The translations under genes and the position numbers were made by a program. The notes under the pieces are model-generated. The model saw nothing but the letters and a program-made list of their open reading frames with translations. It ran no database searches and was not told the origin of the DNA. A stretch of 9,814 nt of DNA, from positions 1 through 9,814 of the forward strand of contig JAHEDL010000013.1 in NCBI GenBank assembly GCA_024641255.1, in the 5' to 3' direction. Of this stretch, positions 7,210-9,814 are shown piece by piece (the stretch's first letter is position 1; the number at the start of each line of letters is the position of its first letter). The DNA is from Pseudorhodobacter sp. Lineage in GTDB: Bacteria > Pseudomonadota > Alphaproteobacteria > Rhodobacterales > Rhodobacteraceae.

Positions 7210-8524
7210 TTTTGGCTGCCTTTATGAAGGTCATCGGATTTATCGCTGATCCGCCGATACGGATCTCATAATGAAGGTGTGTGCCGGTAGACCGACCCGA
7301 ATTGCCCATATCACCAATCCTGTCGCCGCGCGATACTTTTTGTCCGACTTCAACCCGGATCTGCGACAGATGGCCATAGCGTGTTTCAATACCAAAGGCG
7401 TGCTGGATCTTGATCAGACGGCCGTAACCATTTGACCAGCCCGCAAAAGTTACCGTGCCATCGGCGCTTGCCAAAATTGGCGCGCCGTAATCGCCGGCAA
7501 GATCCTGACCTTCGTGCTTGCGGTGCCCGCGCCCGAACGGGTCGTCCCGGCCACCAAAGCCAGAGGTGTAGCGCACCGAGGTGTTGACCGGCATACCGAA
7601 CGGTGCCTTGAAAGCGGCCATCCGGTAAAGGTTCATGTTATCAAGGTCTTTCAGAATCGCGTTGGCGCGGGCTTCGGATTTCAGCGCGGGCAGGCCCTTG
7701 GTTGAAAGCACGATCGGCGTCAGCGGCCCGCCTTGGCCACCATAGCCCTTGCGCACTGCAGACAGCATGTCTTCGGGGTCAAGCCCGGCCTGCCGGAACA
7801 TTTTGTCCAAGGGTTCAACCGATACGGTCAGCGCCTGTTCCAACTGGGTGAAAATTACATCATTGCTGGTTTCAAGCTGCTGTTTTTCCAGTGTAATCGC
7901 GGCAACACGTTCGTCGGCCTTGGCGGCGGCGCCTTCCATTACGTCACGCTCTTGGGCGGTGGACCCCAGCGACGAGGTCAGGAAATCAACCGTTGCTTCG
8001 GTGTCGCGCAGCTTTTCTTCTTCAGAGCGGCCTGCATCGGGCGTAACGACGGCGGCAAGCTGTTCGCGGACCTGATCGCGTTCCTTGATCACACCGCGCA
8101 GGGTATTCTGGATCACGTCGATGCCGGTTTCAAGTTCGCGGCGGCGGTCTTCCGACGCAAGCAGGCGCGCTTGCATCGACGCCACCTGTGCCAGCGCCAG
8201 GTTGAAGCGTTTTTGCGCCGAGGCGGCTTCGTTGGCGCGCAAATCCCGGTCGTCAGACAGATCGTTCAGCCGATGTTCATAAAGCACTTGCTGCCGTGCG
8301 ATCTGTTCGCGCGAGGTGCCGGCGGAAATCGAATCCATCAGCAAGATCGCGGTCGCAAGGATCGTCCAGGCCAGCACCAAAGAGCCGACCACCACCGCAA
8401 TCGCCTGTGTGCTGGGCCGAAGCCGGATAAACCGGGTGTCGGTGTCAGATTTCAAGAACAGGCGCTGCTCGGGGAAGTAGCGTTCCAGCGTTGTGTGTAT
8501 CCGATAGGATAGGCGTGTCAGCAC
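7199..8524 (-). CDS. Membrane-anchored M23 (LytM) peptidoglycan endopeptidase, LmdC-like
   Basis: This is a predicted zinc endopeptidase that cuts peptide crosslinks of peptidoglycan in the periplasm. Its 441 residues comprise a basic cytoplasmic N-terminus (1-40), one transmembrane helix (about 41-63), and a long coiled-coil region (about 70-160 and 165-235, rich in Glu, Gln, Arg and Ala). The M23 domain follows near 300-432. The zinc and catalytic residues are all present: His337 and Asp341 in HEGQD, His385 in RYGHLS, and His416 and His418 in GTHLHYE. The enzyme should therefore be active rather than a degenerate activator. The start is GTG at 8524, with GGAAG (8533-8537) eight bases upstream. 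The gene overlaps the following bactofilin gene by 11 bases. In the LmdC family the cytoplasmic tail contacts bactofilin, and the basic segment before the helix here could do the same. That contact is inference. Confidence 0.93.
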   Translation of the reverse strand: MLTRLSYRIHTTLERYFPEQRLFLKSDTDTRFIRLRPSTQAIAVVVGSLVLAWTILATAILLMDSISAGTSREQIARQQVLYEHRLNDLSDDRDLRANEAASAQKRFNLALAQVASMQARLLASEDRRRELETGIDVIQNTLRGVIKERDQVREQLAAVVTPDAGRSEEEKLRDTEATVDFLTSSLGSTAQERDVMEGAAAKADERVAAITLEKQQLETSNDVIFTQLEQALTVSVEPLDKMFRQAGLDPEDMLSAVRKGYGGQGGPLTPIVLSTKGLPALKSEARANAILKDLDNMNLYRMAAFKAPFGMPVNTSVRYTSGFGGRDDPFGRGHRKHEGQDLAGDYGAPILASADGTVTFAGWSNGYGRLIKIQHAFGIETRYGHLSQIRVEVGQKVSRGDRIGDMGNSGRSTGTHLHYEIRIGGSAINPMTFIKAAKNVF

Positions 8525-8532
8525 GTTGGCAG

Positions 8533-8537
8533 CTTCC
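8533..8537 (-). promoter_or_regulatory. RBS supporting the GTG start of the M23 peptidase
   Basis: GGAAG on the minus strand sits eight bases before GTG 8524. This spacing supports initiation at GTG, which also gives a complete cytoplasmic N-terminus before the membrane helix. Confidence 0.5.
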
Positions 8538-8628
8538 GTTGCAGCATATTGAAAGGGCGGGTGAAAAGCCCCTGCAAGCGGGACACTGACTGATTAGCCA
8601 GCGCATCCGCAGCCCGCAACAAATTTGA

Positions 8629-8641
8629 AGTATATGGTCAA
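8629..8641 (-). promoter_or_regulatory. AT-rich candidate promoter region for the M23-bactofilin genes
   Basis: The 156-base gap between the DUF455 stop and the M23 start contains one AT-rich island (8621-8643). On the minus strand it reads TTGACC (8641-8636) immediately followed by TATACT (8634-8629). Each resembles a promoter hexamer, but they are too close together to be a pair, and neither has a good partner at 16-18 bases. TATACT as a -10 with a poor -35 is the likelier reading. This is a weak call; the position is sensible for an operon promoter. Confidence 0.25.
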
Positions 8642-8681
8642 AACCGGGGCGGAAACCTGCCAAGATAGGCAGGATTCCGCC
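8641..8681 (-). terminator. Hairpin terminator after the DUF455 gene
   Basis: GGCGGAA (8648-8654) and CTGCC (8657-8661) pair with GGCAG (8668-8672) and TTCCGCC (8675-8681). This gives 12 pairs, a 2x2 internal loop and a 6-base loop. In the minus direction the stem is followed by CCGG and then TTTT. The first base of the stem is the last base of the DUF455 stop codon (TAG, 8683-8681). This looks like an intrinsic terminator with a short T-tract, ending the Bcp-DUF455 transcript just before the M23 promoter region. Confidence 0.6.
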
Positions 8682-9502
8682 TATTTCTGCAGCTTGGCAT
8701 CAACCAGCGGCCAGTAGAAATCTGGCGGCAACCCGGCTTCGGCGCGCTTTTCTTCGTTGAAAGGCGGTTTCAGTGTGCCATGGAAGTATTTTCGCACCAG
8801 CGCGTGGAAGGCATCCTTGGGGTCCAGCCCATCGCGACCACAAAGCCAGTTGAACCATTTCGACCCATAGGCGACGTGGCCGACCTCTTCTGCGTAGATG
8901 GTGCGCAAAGCGGCAAGGGCGGCGGTTTCCTTGTGGCGTTCGAACAGGGTGATCATGTCGGGGGTCACATCAAGGCCGCGCGCCTCTAGCACCATTGGCA
9001 CCACGGCAAGGCGGCCCATCAGGTCTTCGGCGGTGTCTTCGGCGGCTTGCCACATGAAGGCATGCGCGGGCAAAGCGCCGTAAAAGCTGCCCATCGCTTC
9101 AAGAACGTCGCACAACAGGTTGAAATGCTTTGCCTCTTCGTCAGCGGCCTTCACCCAGTCATCGTAAAACCCAAGTGGCATCGGGTGGTCGGTGAAGCGT
9201 GCGATGATATCCCAATGCAGATCGACGGCGTTCAGTTCGATATGAGCCAGCGCATGCAGCAGCGCGATGCGGCCCATGGGCGATCCGGTGCGGCGGCGCG
9301 GCACCTCGCGCGGGTCCAGAAGGTCGGGCTTTTCGGGCCGGGCCGGGCGCGCGGGCGGGGTGGCTTGGCCGATCGGCATCGGAGTGTCCGTCGCCCGTGC
9401 AGCACGCCATGCCGCGGCGTGCTGATGCGCCAGCGCGGTTTTGGCCCGCCCATCGCCGCAAGTCAGCACCGCAACCGCGCGTTCGGCCAAAGTTTCGGTC
9501 AT
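8681..9502 (-). CDS. DUF455 ferritin-like di-iron protein, function unknown
   Basis: This 273-residue soluble protein belongs to the DUF455 family of the ferritin-like superfamily. No reaction is established for it. A four-helix di-iron site can be read directly: Glu89 (LAHIEL), Glu123-x-x-His126 (DEEAKH), Glu173 (VLEARG) and Glu206-x-x-His209 (AEEVGH). This is the full E, ExxH, E, ExxH ligand set of ferritin-like oxidases and hydroxylases such as MiaE. The N-terminal 75 residues are separate: an Ala-rich helical part, then a Pro/Arg-rich linker (41-72). ATG 9502 shares ATGA with the stop of the upstream peroxiredoxin gene, so translation is probably coupled. A hairpin terminator follows at once. 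Pairing with a peroxidase suggests an iron- or peroxide-linked role. That is inference, and tRNA or small-molecule hydroxylation is equally possible. Confidence 0.9.
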   Translation of the reverse strand: MTETLAERAVAVLTCGDGRAKTALAHQHAAAWRAARATDTPMPIGQATPPARPARPEKPDLLDPREVPRRRTGSPMGRIALLHALAHIELNAVDLHWDIIARFTDHPMPLGFYDDWVKAADEEAKHFNLLCDVLEAMGSFYGALPAHAFMWQAAEDTAEDLMGRLAVVPMVLEARGLDVTPDMITLFERHKETAALAALRTIYAEEVGHVAYGSKWFNWLCGRDGLDPKDAFHALVRKYFHGTLKPPFNEEKRAEAGLPPDFYWPLVDAKLQK

Positions 9503-9814
9503 TTGCCCTGCACCGCCGCCAAAACTTCGGCCGCATGGCCTTTGACTTTGTCTACCTTCCAGATCTGTTCAATGCGGCCGTTGCCATCAATCAGAAAGGT
9601 TGATCGCAGCACACCTTGCACAAGTTTGCCGAAGAACAGCTTTTCGCCAAAGGCGCCCCAGTCTTGCATCACCGTGCCGGTATCTGACAGCAGCGGCAAC
9701 GTGATGCCCATTTTGGCGATGAACTTGTCATGCTTTTTAACGCTGTCTTTCGACATGCCCAGCACAAGGCAACCTGCCGCGTCAAACTCTGGTTTCAACG
9801 TATTGAAATCCATG
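9499..9814 (-). CDS. bcp: Bcp-type thiol peroxiredoxin (PrxQ family), C-terminal part
   Basis: Bcp/PrxQ peroxiredoxins reduce hydrogen peroxide and organic hydroperoxides in the cytoplasm using a reactive cysteine recharged by thioredoxin. Only the last 104 residues or so are inside the window. The peroxidatic cysteine region lies beyond the right edge, and the Met at the edge is probably internal, since family members carry an equivalent LDF segment there. Recognisable parts are VLGMSKDSVKKHDKFIAK, LPLLSD and RSTFLIDGNGRIEQIWK, then the closing helix HAAEVLAAVQ. The Cys in the visible AAGC segment aligns with a non-catalytic position of E. coli Bcp. The stop TGA overlaps the start of the DUF455 gene (ATGA, 9499-9502). 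Family confidence is high; whether it is a one- or two-cysteine type cannot be judged from this fragment. Confidence 0.88.
   Translation of the reverse strand, partial: MDFNTLKPEFDAAGCLVLGMSKDSVKKHDKFIAKMGITLPLLSDTGTVMQDWGAFGEKLFFGKLVQGVLRSTFLIDGNGRIEQIWKVDKVKGHAAEVLAAVQGK

Noticed and set aside
7733..8512. A 259-codon open frame on the + strand opposite the M23 peptidase gene
   Set aside because: It lies wholly antisense to a gene with clear domains. Its composition (many Arg, Gly, Gln, His) is typical of a GC-rich shadow frame, and no known motif is visible.
8555..8578. Short GGGC/GCCC hairpin in the leader of the M23 gene
   Set aside because: The stem is about four to five pairs, too weak to separate from chance in GC-rich DNA.
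1..9814. Search for a CRISPR array, insertion sequence, prophage, toxin-antitoxin, defence cluster, tRNA or riboswitch
   Set aside because: I saw no regularly spaced repeats, transposase or integrase motifs, cloverleaf-like sequences or small-gene pairs. Nearly all bases fall in recognisable housekeeping-type genes.

Overview
This window reads as ordinary chromosome from an alphaproteobacterium of the order Rhodobacterales (Rhodobacteraceae). The assignment rests on the protein sequences: a release factor 2 with an SPY tripeptide and an uninterrupted reading frame, a PBP1A ending in a glycine/serine-rich tail, and a bactofilin whose N-terminus begins MFSK. It also rests on moderately high GC and on gene order. 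I see no mobile element, tRNA, rRNA, CRISPR array, phage gene or defence gene. Coding density is high and no gap exceeds about 165 bases.

The left half is on the + strand. It holds the C-terminal end of an N-acetylmuramoyl-L-alanine amidase (cut by the window edge), a complete class A penicillin-binding protein (mrcA/ponA), prfB (release factor 2), and a six-helix-type DUF2189 membrane protein. The amidase-mrcA gap carries a good sigma70-like promoter buried in a long inverted repeat.

The right half is on the - strand. Read in transcription order (right to left) it holds the 3' part of a Bcp-type peroxiredoxin (cut by the right edge), a DUF455 ferritin-like protein overlapping it by 4 bases, a hairpin terminator, a membrane-anchored M23 (LytM) endopeptidase, a bactofilin overlapping it by 11 bases, and a DHA2-type 14-helix MFS exporter 23 bases further on. 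The MFS gene meets the DUF2189 gene tail to tail with a 14-base overlap of coding sequence.

Two peptidoglycan themes share the window. On the left, amidase and PBP1A cover septal or side-wall cleavage and synthesis. On the right, the M23 endopeptidase and bactofilin form a module that in stalked and budding relatives localises wall cleavage for cell shape. The rest is translation termination (prfB), peroxide defence (Bcp and probably the di-iron DUF455 protein), and membrane proteins of unknown substrate. I found no convincing undescribed system. The points most worth a second look are the bactofilin/M23 coupling, the palindromic mrcA promoter, the functionless DUF455 di-iron protein tied to Bcp, and the overlapping convergent gene ends.
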